From Clostridiales bacterium (lineage in GTDB: Bacteria; Bacillota; Clostridia; Oscillospirales; Acutalibacteraceae): DNA of 64,000 bases. The DNA lies in the NCBI GenBank assembly GCA_019416455.1, contig DXXG01000010.1, positions 89,533 to 153,532 on the forward strand, read 5' to 3'. How positions within the stretch are numbered: position 1 is the stretch's first letter; every line of letters begins with the position of its first letter. Of the stretch, positions 17,382-26,089 are shown one piece after another. The position numbers and the translations under genes were made by a program. The notes beneath the pieces were generated by a model that did no database searches, was not told the DNA's origin, and saw only the letters and a list, made by a program, of their open reading frames with translations.

Positions 17382-17975
17382 ATGAAAGAATTTTGCGGGG
17401 AGACCTTTTCCAAGCTCCAGCGAGCGGGGGAGGAGGTCTCCACCCTTCTGTTTGAGGATTGTCTGTTCACAGGCTGCCGGTTTACAGAGCTGACTCTGAT
17501 CAACTGCCGATTTTCCGGCTGCCGTTTCGAGAACTGCAAGATCACCGCGCCCAAATTCCGGGGAAGTCAAATGCTTTCCTGTGATTTTGCCGGCTGTGAC
17601 CTTTCGGGGGTGGATTGGTCCGCGCTATTGGACCAGCGCAAGCGGGAAATGGGATTCATGCCCTTTGACAGTCTGAAAGACTGCTCCCTGCGCCACTGCG
17701 TGTTTTTTGGATTGGACCTGAAAGGGTTTGACTTTTCCGGTGCTGATCTTTCCGGCAGCTTTTTTGACGACTGCGGTCTAAAAGAGGCCAGCTTTGCCGG
17801 ATGCCAGCTCCAAGGCACCACTTTTTCCCAGAACGACATGACCGGTGCTGATTTCCGGGGCGCCGTGGATTATTTCTTTTCTTTAGAAGGAAACCGAGTA
17901 AAGGATGCCCGGTTCTCTTTGCCGGAGGCGGTCAACTTACTGTCCGCTCTGGGGATCAAGATCGAGGAACTTTAA
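17382..17975 (+). CDS. Pentapeptide-repeat protein
   Basis: 197 residues. Two blocks of A(D/N)LXX-type pentapeptides: about 20-85 (FEDCLFTGCRF, LINCRFSGCRF, CDFAGCDLSGVDW) and about 105-170 (CSLRHCVFFGLDLKGFDFSGADLSG, ASFAGCQLQG, DMTGADFRGA). These fold into a right-handed quadrilateral beta helix. It resembles Qnr/MfpA-like soluble proteins, but resistance to a gyrase inhibitor cannot be claimed. GGGAGA precedes the ATG, and it shares a transcript with the VOC gene. Confidence 0.85.
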   Translation: MKEFCGETFSKLQRAGEEVSTLLFEDCLFTGCRFTELTLINCRFSGCRFENCKITAPKFRGSQMLSCDFAGCDLSGVDWSALLDQRKREMGFMPFDSLKDCSLRHCVFFGLDLKGFDFSGADLSGSFFDDCGLKEASFAGCQLQGTTFSQNDMTGADFRGAVDYFFSLEGNRVKDARFSLPEAVNLLSALGIKIEEL

Positions 17976-17980
17976 GAATT

Positions 17981-18003
17981 GCCGCCGTTTGGCGGCTTTT
18001 TTT
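17981..18003 (+). terminator. Terminator after the pentapeptide-repeat gene
   Basis: GCCGCC-GTTT-GGCGGC stem-loop with a T7 run. Confidence 0.9.
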
Positions 18004-18054
18004 CTGCTATTTTTGAGGGCAGTCCCCATTCATAAACTATTTACAAAATGATTC

Positions 18055-18083
18055 TTGACTTTTGCTGACCTAAGTGGTACATT
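18055..18083 (+). promoter_or_regulatory. Promoter of the hrcA-grpE-dnaK-dnaJ operon
   Basis: TTGACT, 17-base spacer, TACATT; an alternative -10 TATAAG lies five bases further on. CIRCE begins a few bases downstream of the expected start site, the normal arrangement. Confidence 0.7.
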
Positions 18084-18094
18084 ATAAGCATGGA

Positions 18095-18121
18095 TTAGCA
18101 CTCGGATCAAAAGAGTGCTAA
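18095..18121. promoter_or_regulatory. CIRCE operator
   Basis: Perfect TTAGCACTC-N9-GAGTGCTAA, the binding site of HrcA. It places the operon in the class I heat-shock regulon and makes hrcA autoregulated through GroE-assisted repression. Confidence 0.98.
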
Positions 18122-18145
18122 AACAGATGGCGGAGGTGAAAGGGA

Positions 18146-19171
18146 ATGGAACTGACGCCGCGGAAAGAGCGGATCTTGTCCTCCGTGGTCGCCGGGTATG
18201 TAAAAAGCGGTGAACCAGTGGGGAGCAAGGCCATTGCGGAAGAGGTAGGAGTCTCCTCGGCCACCGTACGAAACGAAATGGCCGACCTGATAGAGCTGGG
18301 ACTGCTGGAACAGCCCCATACCTCTGCGGGGCGGATCCCCTCCCAAAAGGGCTACCGGGAATATGTGGACCATCTGATGGAGGTTCCACAGCTCCGGGAG
18401 GAAGAGTGCCGCACCTTCGATTCCATGCTTCTCTCCGGGTCCTACGAGCCGGAAGGGCTGCTCACTCGGGCGTCTCGGTTGCTGTCCGGGGTGACCCGAT
18501 GCGCTTCAGTGGTCACTACCCCGAGCGGGGATACGGCCCAGGTGAGGGCGGTCCAGTTCGTCCAGACCAGCCGCCGCACGGCCATGCTCATTCTGATGAG
18601 CTCCGCCGGGACCATGAAGAACCGAGTGTTCCACTGCGACTTCGATCTGACCAGTGACATCCTCCGTGTGTTCTTCCGGGTGTTCAACGGAAAGCTGGCC
18701 GGAAAGAACGTTTCGGACATCACCCCCGCGTTTTTGCAGGGGATCGGGGTTTCCCTGGGTCAGATGTACGTGCTGGTGGGAGCGCCGCTGAGGGCTCTGC
18801 TGGAAGCGGCCCGGGACACCATGGGCACAGAGGTGCTTTTGAACGGCCAGATGAACCTGCTGTTCTATCCCGAGCTGGAACACGGCGGAGCAAGACGGAT
18901 CATGGATTTTCTGGAACGCCGGGAGGACATGGCCACGTTGTTGCGGCAGCGTCCCGGTCAGGTGACGATCCTGATCGGCCGGGAGCTGGGAAAGCCGGAG
19001 CTGGATAAGACTTCCCTGGCAGTGGCACGCTACCAGGTGAACGGTCAGGACGCTGGCGCCTTGGCAGTGCTGGGGCCTGTGAGGATGGATTACCCCCGAG
19101 TGACAGCGGTGCTGCGATATGTCAGCCAGCAGGTGGGACAAATGCTCACCGTGCTCATGAGAGACGAATAA
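18146..19171 (+). CDS. hrcA: Heat-inducible transcription repressor HrcA
   Basis: 341 residues, the standard length. The winged helix is at residues 1-75 (RKERILSSVVAGYV, EPVGSKAIAE, VSSATVRNEMADL, TSAGRIPSQKGYREYVD). The rest is the GAF-like dimerisation domain, ending near TVLMRDE. It binds the CIRCE element upstream. GGAGGTG precedes the ATG. First gene of the chaperone operon. Confidence 0.97.
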   Translation: MELTPRKERILSSVVAGYVKSGEPVGSKAIAEEVGVSSATVRNEMADLIELGLLEQPHTSAGRIPSQKGYREYVDHLMEVPQLREEECRTFDSMLLSGSYEPEGLLTRASRLLSGVTRCASVVTTPSGDTAQVRAVQFVQTSRRTAMLILMSSAGTMKNRVFHCDFDLTSDILRVFFRVFNGKLAGKNVSDITPAFLQGIGVSLGQMYVLVGAPLRALLEAARDTMGTEVLLNGQMNLLFYPELEHGGARRIMDFLERREDMATLLRQRPGQVTILIGRELGKPELDKTSLAVARYQVNGQDAGALAVLGPVRMDYPRVTAVLRYVSQQVGQMLTVLMRDE

Positions 19172-19226
19172 AAACAACGCGGGGCAACCCGCTGAACCAT
19201 AGGATTTTCAGAAGGGAGCCGGGAAC

Positions 19227-19772
19227 ATGGCTAAAGAGAAAAACAAGGAGCCTCAAAAGGAGACGGTACCGGAGGCCCCGGAGCAGGAAGTGAAGCCGGA
19301 AGAGGCCAAACAGGCAGCGGCTTCGGAGGAGACGGAACTGGAAAAACTCCAAAAGGAATTTGAGGAGCACAAACAGCAGCATCTCCGTGTGCTGGCGGAG
19401 TATGACAACTTCCGCAAGCGCACTCAGAACGAGAAAAACGCCATCTATAACAACGCTGTGTCCGATACGGTGCAGGCCATTCTCCCCATTGCTGACAACA
19501 TTGAGCGAGCCCTGAGTCAGGAGAACGCCTCAGCGGAGGATATGCGCAAGGGCGTGGAGATGATCGAGAACCAGATCAAGGCTTGCTTCGAGAAATTGGG
19601 CCTGACGGAAATGGGTCAGGTGGGTGAGAGCTTCGATCCCAACTTCCACAACGCTGTGGCCCACATTGAGGATGAATCCCTGGGCGAGAACGTCATCGCC
19701 GCGGTGTACCAGAAGGGCTATAAGCTGGGGGACCGGGTGGTCCGTCACGCTATGGTTCAGGTGGCCAACTAA
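19227..19772 (+). CDS. grpE: Nucleotide exchange factor GrpE
   Basis: 181 residues. An acidic, low-complexity N terminus (1-45) leads into the long dimerising helix, then the beta-domain with VGESFDPNFHNAV and YKLGDRVVRHAMVQVAN, the GrpE signature. It releases ADP from DnaK. 55 nt after hrcA. Confidence 0.96.
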   Translation: MAKEKNKEPQKETVPEAPEQEVKPEEAKQAAASEETELEKLQKEFEEHKQQHLRVLAEYDNFRKRTQNEKNAIYNNAVSDTVQAILPIADNIERALSQENASAEDMRKGVEMIENQIKACFEKLGLTEMGQVGESFDPNFHNAVAHIEDESLGENVIAAVYQKGYKLGDRVVRHAMVQVAN

Positions 19773-19850
19773 AACAAAGCAGATCCGCAATTTTTGAGAT
19801 AGAACATTCCATTACACCATATCTTTGAGAGCAAAGGAAGGTAGTTTATT

Positions 19851-21695
19851 ATGGCAAAGACAATCGGTATTGACTTAGGTACAACAAACTCCTGCGTGGC
19901 AGTTATTGAGGGCGGCGAGCCCGTAGTGATCGCCAACGCTGAAGGCGCCCGCACCACCCCCTCTGTGGTGGCTTTCTCCAAGACCGGCGAGCGCATGGTG
20001 GGCCAGGTGGCAAAGCGTCAGGCTATCACCAATCCTGACCGGACCGTTTCCTCCATCAAGCGTGAGATGGGTTCCAACTATAAAGTGACCATCGACGGCC
20101 AGAGCTACACCCCCCAGGAAATCTCCGCTATGATCCTTCAGAAGCTGAAGGCCGACGCGGAAGCCTATCTGGGCGAGCCTGTCACCAGTGCTGTTATCAC
20201 GGTTCCCGCTTACTTCACCGACGCTCAGCGTCAGGCCACTAAGGACGCCGGCAAGATCGCTGGTCTGGAAGTGAAGCGTATCATCAACGAGCCCACCGCC
20301 GCGGCTCTGTCCTACGGCGTGGATAAGGACAACGACCAGAAGGTCATGGTGTACGACCTGGGCGGCGGCACCTTCGACGTGTCCATCATCGAGATGGGCG
20401 ACGGCGTGCAGGAAGTTCTGGCTACCGCTGGTAACAACCGGCTGGGCGGCGACGACTTCGACCAGCGTGTCATGGACTGGATCCTCTCCACCTTCAAGAT
20501 GGAGCAGGGCATCGACCTGTCCGGCGACAAGATGGCTATGCAGCGTATCAAGGAAGCCGCTGAAAAGGCTAAGATCGAGCTGTCCGGCGTGACCAGCGCA
20601 GCAATCAACCTGCCCTTCATCACCGCTGACGCCACCGGTCCTAAGCACCTGGATATGACCCTGACTCGTGCCAAGTTCAACGAGCTCACCGCCGACCTGG
20701 TGGAAAAGACCATGGGCCCCGTGCGCCAGGCTCTGTCCGACTCCGGCCTGTCCATCAATGAGATCAGCAAGGTGCTGCTGGTGGGCGGTTCTTCCCGTAT
20801 CCCCGCTGTGCAGGAAGCTGTGAAGAACTTCATCGGTAAGGATCCCTTTAAGGGCATCAACCCCGACGAGTGCGTGGCTATCGGCGCTGCTATCCAGGCC
20901 GGTGTGCTGGGCGGCGAAGTCCAGGGCCTGTTGTTGCTGGACGTGACTCCCCTGTCCCTGGGCGTTGAGACCATGGGCGGCGTCATGACCAAGATCATCG
21001 ACCGCAACACCACCATCCCCACCAAGAAGAGCCAGATCTTCTCCACCGCTGCTGACGGTCAGACCCAGGTGGAAGTCAACGTGCTCCAGGGTGAGCGTGA
21101 GTTCGCTCGGGACAACAAGCAGCTGGGCCTGTTCAAGCTGGACGGCATCGCTCCCGCTCCCCGCGGCATCCCTCAGATCGAGGTTACCTTCGACATCGAC
21201 GCTAACGGTATCGTGAATGTGTCCGCTAAGGACCTGGGCACCGGCAAGGAGCAGCACATCACCATCACCTCCAGCTCCAACATGAGCAAGGAAGACATCG
21301 ATCGCGCTGTGAAGGCTGCCGAGCAGTTCGCCGAGGAAGACAAGAAGCGCCGTGAAGAGGTGGACACCAAGAACAACGCTGAAAACCTGTGCTACACCGC
21401 TGAGAAACTGGTCAACGACAGCGGCGATAAGCTCCAGGATGCTGATAAGAACGAGATCAACACCAAGGTAGCCGCTCTGCGTGAGACTCTCAAGACCGGC
21501 ACCGTGGACCAGATCAAGACTGGTATGGACGAACTGCAGAAGGCCGTGTATGCGGTCAGCGAGAAGCTGTATCAGCAGTCCGCTCCTCAGGGCGACCCTG
21601 GCCAGCAGCCTCCCTATAACGGCGGCAATCCTGGCGGCGGCAACCCCGGCGGCGACGGCAACGTGTACGACGCGGACTATAAAGAAGTGGACTAA
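19851..21695 (+). CDS. dnaK: Chaperone protein DnaK (Hsp70)
   Basis: 614 residues. ATPase domain signatures: GIDLGTTNSCVAV, VYDLGGGTFDVSI, and VGGSSRIPAVQ. The linker GLLLLDVTPLSLG precedes the beta-sandwich substrate domain (QTQVEVNVLQGER) and helical lid. The C terminus is Gly/Pro-rich and ends in EVD, a variant of the EEVD-like tail. AAGGAAGG lies upstream. Codon use is strongly biased to C-ending codons, as in highly expressed genes here. Confidence 0.98.
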   Translation: MAKTIGIDLGTTNSCVAVIEGGEPVVIANAEGARTTPSVVAFSKTGERMVGQVAKRQAITNPDRTVSSIKREMGSNYKVTIDGQSYTPQEISAMILQKLKADAEAYLGEPVTSAVITVPAYFTDAQRQATKDAGKIAGLEVKRIINEPTAAALSYGVDKDNDQKVMVYDLGGGTFDVSIIEMGDGVQEVLATAGNNRLGGDDFDQRVMDWILSTFKMEQGIDLSGDKMAMQRIKEAAEKAKIELSGVTSAAINLPFITADATGPKHLDMTLTRAKFNELTADLVEKTMGPVRQALSDSGLSINEISKVLLVGGSSRIPAVQEAVKNFIGKDPFKGINPDECVAIGAAIQAGVLGGEVQGLLLLDVTPLSLGVETMGGVMTKIIDRNTTIPTKKSQIFSTAADGQTQVEVNVLQGEREFARDNKQLGLFKLDGIAPAPRGIPQIEVTFDIDANGIVNVSAKDLGTGKEQHITITSSSNMSKEDIDRAVKAAEQFAEEDKKRREEVDTKNNAENLCYTAEKLVNDSGDKLQDADKNEINTKVAALRETLKTGTVDQIKTGMDELQKAVYAVSEKLYQQSAPQGDPGQQPPYNGGNPGGGNPGGDGNVYDADYKEVD

Positions 21696-21723
21696 AACTT
21701 TTGGGCACAGCCCAAGGGAAAAG

Positions 21724-21768
21724 ACTCCAGGATGCGGGGGCAGTGGCTGTCCCTGCATCTTTTGGAGT
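21724..21768 (+). other. Imperfect hairpin between dnaK and dnaJ
   Basis: Arms starting ACTCCA and ending GGAGT, with inner pairing GATGC/GCATC and GGGCAG/CTGTCCC. It lacks a proper T run, so it is more likely an RNA processing or stability element than a terminator. It could set the DnaK:DnaJ ratio. Confidence 0.45.
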
Positions 21769-21839
21769 TTCGGAAAGAGAATTTGGAAAAATTGGTTTGA
21801 GATCAGCGGCGGGTTTCGCCGTTTGGGAGTGATGGATAC

Positions 21840-22985
21840 ATGGCGGATAAACGGGATTATTACGAGGTGCTGGGCGTAGCCAAAGGGGCCTCGGAGGACG
21901 AGATCAAAAAGGCATACCGAAAACTGGCGAAGCAGTATCACCCGGACTTGAATCCCGGGAACAAAGACGCGGAAGCTAAGTTCAAAGAAGTGAATGAAGC
22001 CTACGAAGTGCTGTCCGACAGCGACAAGCGGGCACGCTACGATCAATTCGGTCACGCGGGAGTGGACCCCAACTTTGGGGGCGGCGCCGCAGGGGGCAAC
22101 CCCTTCCAGGGAGCCGGCTTCGACTTCTCCGACATTTTCGACAGCTTCTTTGGCGGCTTTGGAGGCGGTTCCCGCAGGGCCAATCCCAACGCCCCCCGGC
22201 GGGGCAGCGACGTGCAGGCCAATATTGCCATCTCCTTTGAGGAGGCGGCCAAGGGCTGCAAAAAGACCGTCACCTATTCCCAGATCGAGACCTGCGAGGA
22301 CTGTCATGGTACCGGCGCGGCAGCTGGAACCTCTCCCAAGACTTGTGAGCACTGTCATGGCACGGGCCAGGTGCGGATCAACCAGCGTACGCCTTTTGGT
22401 GTAGTTCAGTCCACCCAAACCTGCGACCGATGCGGAGGTACCGGCAAGATCGTGGAGACTCCCTGTAAGACCTGCGACGGCAAAGGACGTGTCCGCCGTC
22501 ACAAGAGCCTGGAGATCACGGTGCCCGCTGGCATCGACGACGAGCAGATCCTCAACGTGGGAGGTAAGGGCAATGCCGGCGTCAACGGCGGCCCGGCGGG
22601 AGACCTGCACGTGTATGTTTCCGTGCGGCCCCATCCCATCTTCGAGCGCAGAGGCAACGACGTTTGGTGCGAGATGCCTATCACCTTCACCCAAGCTGCT
22701 TTGGGCGCTGACGTGGAAGTCCCCACTTTGGACGGCAAGGTAAGCTACCATGTCCACGAGGGCACTCAGCCCGGGGATGTGTTCCGGCTGAAAGGCAAGG
22801 GCATCCAGGGGCTCAGCTCCCGGATACGGGGTGACCAGTATGTTCAGGTCACCGTGGAGGTGCCCAAGAACCTGTCAAAGCGCCAGAAGGAACTTTTGGC
22901 GGAGCTTGATAAAACCTCCGATGAGAAGAACTACCAAAAGCGTAAGAGCTTTTTCGGAAAATTGAAAGACTTGTTTGGCGAGTGA
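21840..22985 (+). CDS. dnaJ: Chaperone protein DnaJ (Hsp40)
   Basis: 381 residues, type I. J domain 1-70 with the HPD triad in QYHPDLNPG, Gly/Phe region to about 120, then four zinc motifs CEDCHGTG, CEHCHGTG, CDRCGGTG and CKTCDGKG (about 150-225), and the substrate-binding beta domains. It stimulates DnaK ATPase. Last gene of the CIRCE operon, followed by a strong terminator. Confidence 0.97.
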   Translation: MADKRDYYEVLGVAKGASEDEIKKAYRKLAKQYHPDLNPGNKDAEAKFKEVNEAYEVLSDSDKRARYDQFGHAGVDPNFGGGAAGGNPFQGAGFDFSDIFDSFFGGFGGGSRRANPNAPRRGSDVQANIAISFEEAAKGCKKTVTYSQIETCEDCHGTGAAAGTSPKTCEHCHGTGQVRINQRTPFGVVQSTQTCDRCGGTGKIVETPCKTCDGKGRVRRHKSLEITVPAGIDDEQILNVGGKGNAGVNGGPAGDLHVYVSVRPHPIFERRGNDVWCEMPITFTQAALGADVEVPTLDGKVSYHVHEGTQPGDVFRLKGKGIQGLSSRIRGDQYVQVTVEVPKNLSKRQKELLAELDKTSDEKNYQKRKSFFGKLKDLFGE

Positions 22986-22995
22986 TTGTTTTTAT

Positions 22996-23028
22996 AAGGA
23001 GTCCGGCGGTTTGCCGGGCTCCTTTTTT
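22996..23028 (+). terminator. Terminator of the dnaK operon
   Basis: Arms AAGGAGTCCGGC and GCCGGGCTCCTT with a T6 run. Confidence 0.92.
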
Positions 23029-23057
23029 CGTGTTTTTGAAATAAACATGACCAGCCC

Positions 23058-23086
23058 TTGCAAAGTGGTACAGGGCATGCTACAAT
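23058..23086 (+). promoter_or_regulatory. Sigma-A promoter of the MATE exporter
   Basis: TTGCAA, 17-base spacer, TACAAT with a TGC extension. The start site would fall near 23093, which rules out translation starts upstream of it. Confidence 0.8.
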
Positions 23087-23123
23087 GGTTGCACGATCAA
23101 CCATTTGGAGGAGTGGAACAGTT

Positions 23124-24512
23124 TTGCGATTTATCAACCCCGCGAAGGTCTGCAAAGGCATGGAACTGGGGGAATTTCCCTCAGACCGTGAGATCATTCG
23201 CGACACCCTCACCGTGGCATGGCCCTCGGTGCTGGAGTCCTTTTTCGTCAACCTGGCCGGCGTGGTGGACACCATCATGGTGGGTACGCTGGGATCCTAC
23301 GCCATCGCCGCGGTGGGTTTGACCACCCAGCCGAAAATGCTGGGACTGGCCATCTTCTTGTCTTTGAACGTGGCCGTTTCCGCCATCGTTGCCCGCCGCA
23401 AAGGCGCTGGAGATCGGGAAAGCGCCAACAGGGTGGTGCGCATGGCGCTGCTGCTCACCGTGGTGCTGACAGCCCTGACCAGTGTGCTTTTCGTAGCATT
23501 TGCCAGTCCGATCATTCAACTGGTGGGTTCCCAGGCAGACACTCATGAGTACGCAGTGGAGTATTTCCAGATCATCATGGGCTGCCAGGGGTTTTCCACT
23601 ATCTCGCTGGTGCTCAACGCCGCCCAGCGGGGAGCGGGCAATACCCGCATCGCCATGGTCACCAACTTGATCTCCAACGGTGTCAATGTGGTGTTCAACT
23701 ACTTACTGATCGGCGGCAACTTCGGTTTCCCGGCCTTGGGAGTGCGGGGCGCGGCTATTGCTACGGTCCTGGGTACGGTGTGCGCCTGTGTGCTGAGCAT
23801 TATGTCCGTTCTGCGCAAAGACAGCTTTGTAAATCTCCGCTGTGTGAAAGGATGGATCGCCGATAAAGTCAGCATGAAATCCATGGGCAATGTGTGGTCC
23901 AGTTCTCTGGTGGAGCAGGTCTGCTTGCGGATCGGCTTCCTGCTGTTCTCCATGACGGTTGCCCATTTGGGTACCATCGAACTGGCGGCTCATCAGATCG
24001 GCATGAACATGATGAGCATGTCCTTCTCCTTTGGAGACGGCCTCTCGGTGGCTTCGGTGACGTTGATCGGCCAAAGTCTGGGCCGTCAGCGTCCGGATAT
24101 GGCCAAGGTCTACGGCAACGTGTGCCAGAAGATCGGCTTGCTGTGCGCCTGTGTAATGGGCGTGGTCTACTTCTTCTTCGGCGGGGATATTTTCCTGCTG
24201 TATACTACGGACCCTGTCATTTTGGATTACGGTGCCATGATCATGCGGATCTTGAGTATTATCCTGTTCATGCAGATCGAGCAGGTGACCTTGTTTGGGT
24301 GTCTGCGCGGTGCTGGCGACACCAAGTTTACCGCTCTGGTGTCCCTGTTCAGCGTGACCTTGATCCGTCCCGGCGTCAGCTGGCTGTTGTGCTATCCCGT
24401 GGGCTTGGGCCTGATGGGTGCTTGGCTGGGCACCGCCGCGGACCAGTTTGTTCGGTTCTTCCTCACGTTTCTCCGGTTCCGCAAGGGCAGCTGGATGAAG
24501 TTGAAACTGTAA
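23124..24512 (+). CDS. MATE-family multidrug/metabolite efflux transporter
   Basis: 462 residues with about 12 membrane helices in two repeats. Typical MATE sequences: AWPSVLESFFVNLAGVVDTIMVG, GLTTQPKM, AAQRGAGNTRIAM in the first half and LAAHQIGMNMMS, GCLRGAGDTKF in the second. Export is driven by Na+ or H+; the substrate is unknown. The TTG at 23124 is preferred: GGAGGAG lies 10 bases before it and it falls after the promoter. Confidence 0.87.
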   Translation: MRFINPAKVCKGMELGEFPSDREIIRDTLTVAWPSVLESFFVNLAGVVDTIMVGTLGSYAIAAVGLTTQPKMLGLAIFLSLNVAVSAIVARRKGAGDRESANRVVRMALLLTVVLTALTSVLFVAFASPIIQLVGSQADTHEYAVEYFQIIMGCQGFSTISLVLNAAQRGAGNTRIAMVTNLISNGVNVVFNYLLIGGNFGFPALGVRGAAIATVLGTVCACVLSIMSVLRKDSFVNLRCVKGWIADKVSMKSMGNVWSSSLVEQVCLRIGFLLFSMTVAHLGTIELAAHQIGMNMMSMSFSFGDGLSVASVTLIGQSLGRQRPDMAKVYGNVCQKIGLLCACVMGVVYFFFGGDIFLLYTTDPVILDYGAMIMRILSIILFMQIEQVTLFGCLRGAGDTKFTALVSLFSVTLIRPGVSWLLCYPVGLGLMGAWLGTAADQFVRFFLTFLRFRKGSWMKLKL

Positions 24513-24572
24513 GGCAGTTAAACCGCAAGGCGGTTGTCATTATTAAAGTTGTATTGGAAAGGATATCACATT

Positions 24573-25703
24573 ATGAAACAGATCCTTCTTGTGCCTGACT
24601 CCTTTAAAGGCACCCTTTCGTCCCGACAGGTCTGCCAGCTGATGGCAGAGCAGCTGAAGCGGTTTTTCCCGGATGCGCGGCTCCGTTCCTTGCCGGTTGC
24701 CGATGGGGGAGAAGGCAGCGTGGATGCGTTCCTGGAGGCTGTGGGAGGCCGCCGGATGAACGTTACGGTCACAGGGCCTTTTGGGGAGCCTGTGGAGAGT
24801 TTCTACGGTATTTTGCAGGACGGTGAAACCGCGGTCATCGAAATGGCAGCCTGCGCCGGGCTTCCCATGGCCGAGGGGCGGCTTGATCCGGAAAAGGCCA
24901 CTACTTACGGCGTGGGGGAACTAATCCTGGCAGCGAGGAAGGAAGGCTGCCGGAAGGTGATCCTGGGCCTTGGAGGAAGTTGTACCAATGACGGCGGCAC
25001 GGGAGCCGCGGCGGCTCTGGGTGGCCGATTCCTACGGGCGGATGGTTCAGAGTTCGTCCCCACCGGTGGCACGTTGGGGGAGATTGCTTCCTTGGACGTG
25101 GAGCCTATCCAGAGAGCTTTAGACGGGGTGGAGCTCACTGTCATGTGTGACATCGACAACCCGTTGTTCGGGGAGACCGGCGCTGCCTACGTGTTTGGTC
25201 CCCAGAAGGGTGCGGACGCTCCCATGGTGGAACGGCTGGATCAGGGCTTGCGTCATTTGGGTGAGGTGAGCGCAAAATGCCTGGGAAAAGATCTTTCCCA
25301 GCTTCCGGGTGCCGGTGCTGCCGGTGGCTTGGGCTTTGGCATGGCGGCTTTTTGTGGAGCGAAGCTGCAAATGGGTATCGATGTGGTGTTGGATACAGTT
25401 GGATTTGACCAGCTTCTCCAAACCGCTGACCTGGTGTTCACTGGCGAAGGGAAGATCGACTCCCAGAGTGTGCGGGGCAAGGTAGTCTCCGGTGTGTCCG
25501 GCCATTGCAAAAAGGTAGGTGTTCCCGTTATCGCGGTGGTGGGACAGATCGGTGACGGCTTCGAGCTGATGTACCAGCAGGGGCTGACAGCTGTATTCAG
25601 TATCAACCGGGCAGCTCAGCCTTTCTCCGAGTCCCGTTATCACGCGGAGGAGAATCTTTCCCTGACCATGGAAAACATTGCCCGACTGCTGGCTTTGAAC
25701 TGA
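24573..25703 (+). CDS. Glycerate kinase (GlxK/GarK family)
   Basis: Phosphorylates D-glycerate, usually to 2-phosphoglycerate in this family. 376 residues: LLVPDSFKGTLSS at the start, PVADGGEGSVDAF around 48, GLGGSCTNDGGTGAAAALG around 132, PGAGAAGGLGFGM around 255 and FTGEGKIDSQSVRGKV around 290 are the family signatures. The ATG follows GGAAAGG; an earlier in-frame start has no ribosome site. A weak hairpin separates it from the MATE gene. Confidence 0.93.
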   Translation: MKQILLVPDSFKGTLSSRQVCQLMAEQLKRFFPDARLRSLPVADGGEGSVDAFLEAVGGRRMNVTVTGPFGEPVESFYGILQDGETAVIEMAACAGLPMAEGRLDPEKATTYGVGELILAARKEGCRKVILGLGGSCTNDGGTGAAAALGGRFLRADGSEFVPTGGTLGEIASLDVEPIQRALDGVELTVMCDIDNPLFGETGAAYVFGPQKGADAPMVERLDQGLRHLGEVSAKCLGKDLSQLPGAGAAGGLGFGMAAFCGAKLQMGIDVVLDTVGFDQLLQTADLVFTGEGKIDSQSVRGKVVSGVSGHCKKVGVPVIAVVGQIGDGFELMYQQGLTAVFSINRAAQPFSESRYHAEENLSLTMENIARLLALN

Positions 25704-25718
25704 TATCATTTAGAACTG

Positions 25719-25758
25719 AAAAGCCATCCTTTTCTTTTTGAGAGAAGGATGGCTTTTT
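25719..25758. terminator. Bidirectional-looking terminator after glycerate kinase
   Basis: Arms AAAAGCCATCCTT and AAGGATGGCTTTTT. Confidence 0.85.
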
Positions 25759-25761
25759 CTA

Positions 25762-25820
25762 TTGACAACAGCAAAGAAAGGGTGTAAACTGAAGCTAGCT
25801 TCACGTGAAGTAAACTTCAT
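25762..25820 (+). promoter_or_regulatory. Promoter and palindromic operator array of the XRE regulator
   Basis: TTGACA, 17-base spacer, TAAACT (25785-25790). From there to 25820 lie overlapping dyads built from the half-site GAAG/CTTC: GAAGCTAGCTTC, CTTCACGTGAAG and GAAGTAAACTTC. Two are perfect palindromes. The array covers the start site and the space before the ribosome site, as for an autoregulatory operator. Confidence 0.7.
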
Positions 25821-25836
25821 ATCAAGGAGGGAGCGG

Positions 25837-26073
25837 GTGGAAACAAAAGTTAAAGAGCTGCGGCTCCAGCGGGGCATGACCCAGCAGGAGCTGGCAGAGA
25901 TGGTCCGCGTCTCTTCCCGGACCATCATTTCCATTGAGAAGGGACAGTACAGCCCCTCGCTGATGCTGGCATACCGCATGGCTCGGGTGTTCGGAGTCAC
26001 TGTGGAGGAACTGTGCTGCCTGGAGGAGAATTTGAAAAAGGAAGAAGCCGAGAAAGAAGAGCAATCGGAATGA
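25837..26073 (+). CDS. Small XRE-family helix-turn-helix regulator
   Basis: 78 residues, essentially one HTH_3 domain: VKELRLQRGMTQQELAEMVRVSSRTIISIEKGQYSPSL is spread over residues 4-42 and is followed by an acidic Lys/Glu tail. The GTG start follows AAGGAGG. It resembles the small YgzD/HipB-like regulators found next to short membrane proteins. The neighbouring operator array suggests autoregulation together with the downstream membrane protein. Confidence 0.87.
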   Translation: METKVKELRLQRGMTQQELAEMVRVSSRTIISIEKGQYSPSLMLAYRMARVFGVTVEELCCLEENLKKEEAEKEEQSE

Positions 26074-26089
26074 AAGGAGAAAGAGATTT

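Noticed and set aside
19875..22757. Very long open frame (960 codons) on the minus strand opposite dnaK and dnaJ
   Set aside because: It mirrors the codon bias of dnaK/dnaJ, has a His/Val/Leu-rich composition with no family features, and crosses two certain genes.
24519..24536. AACCGC-AAG-GCGGTT hairpin after the MATE gene as a terminator
   Set aside because: No T run follows; read-through into glycerate kinase is likely.
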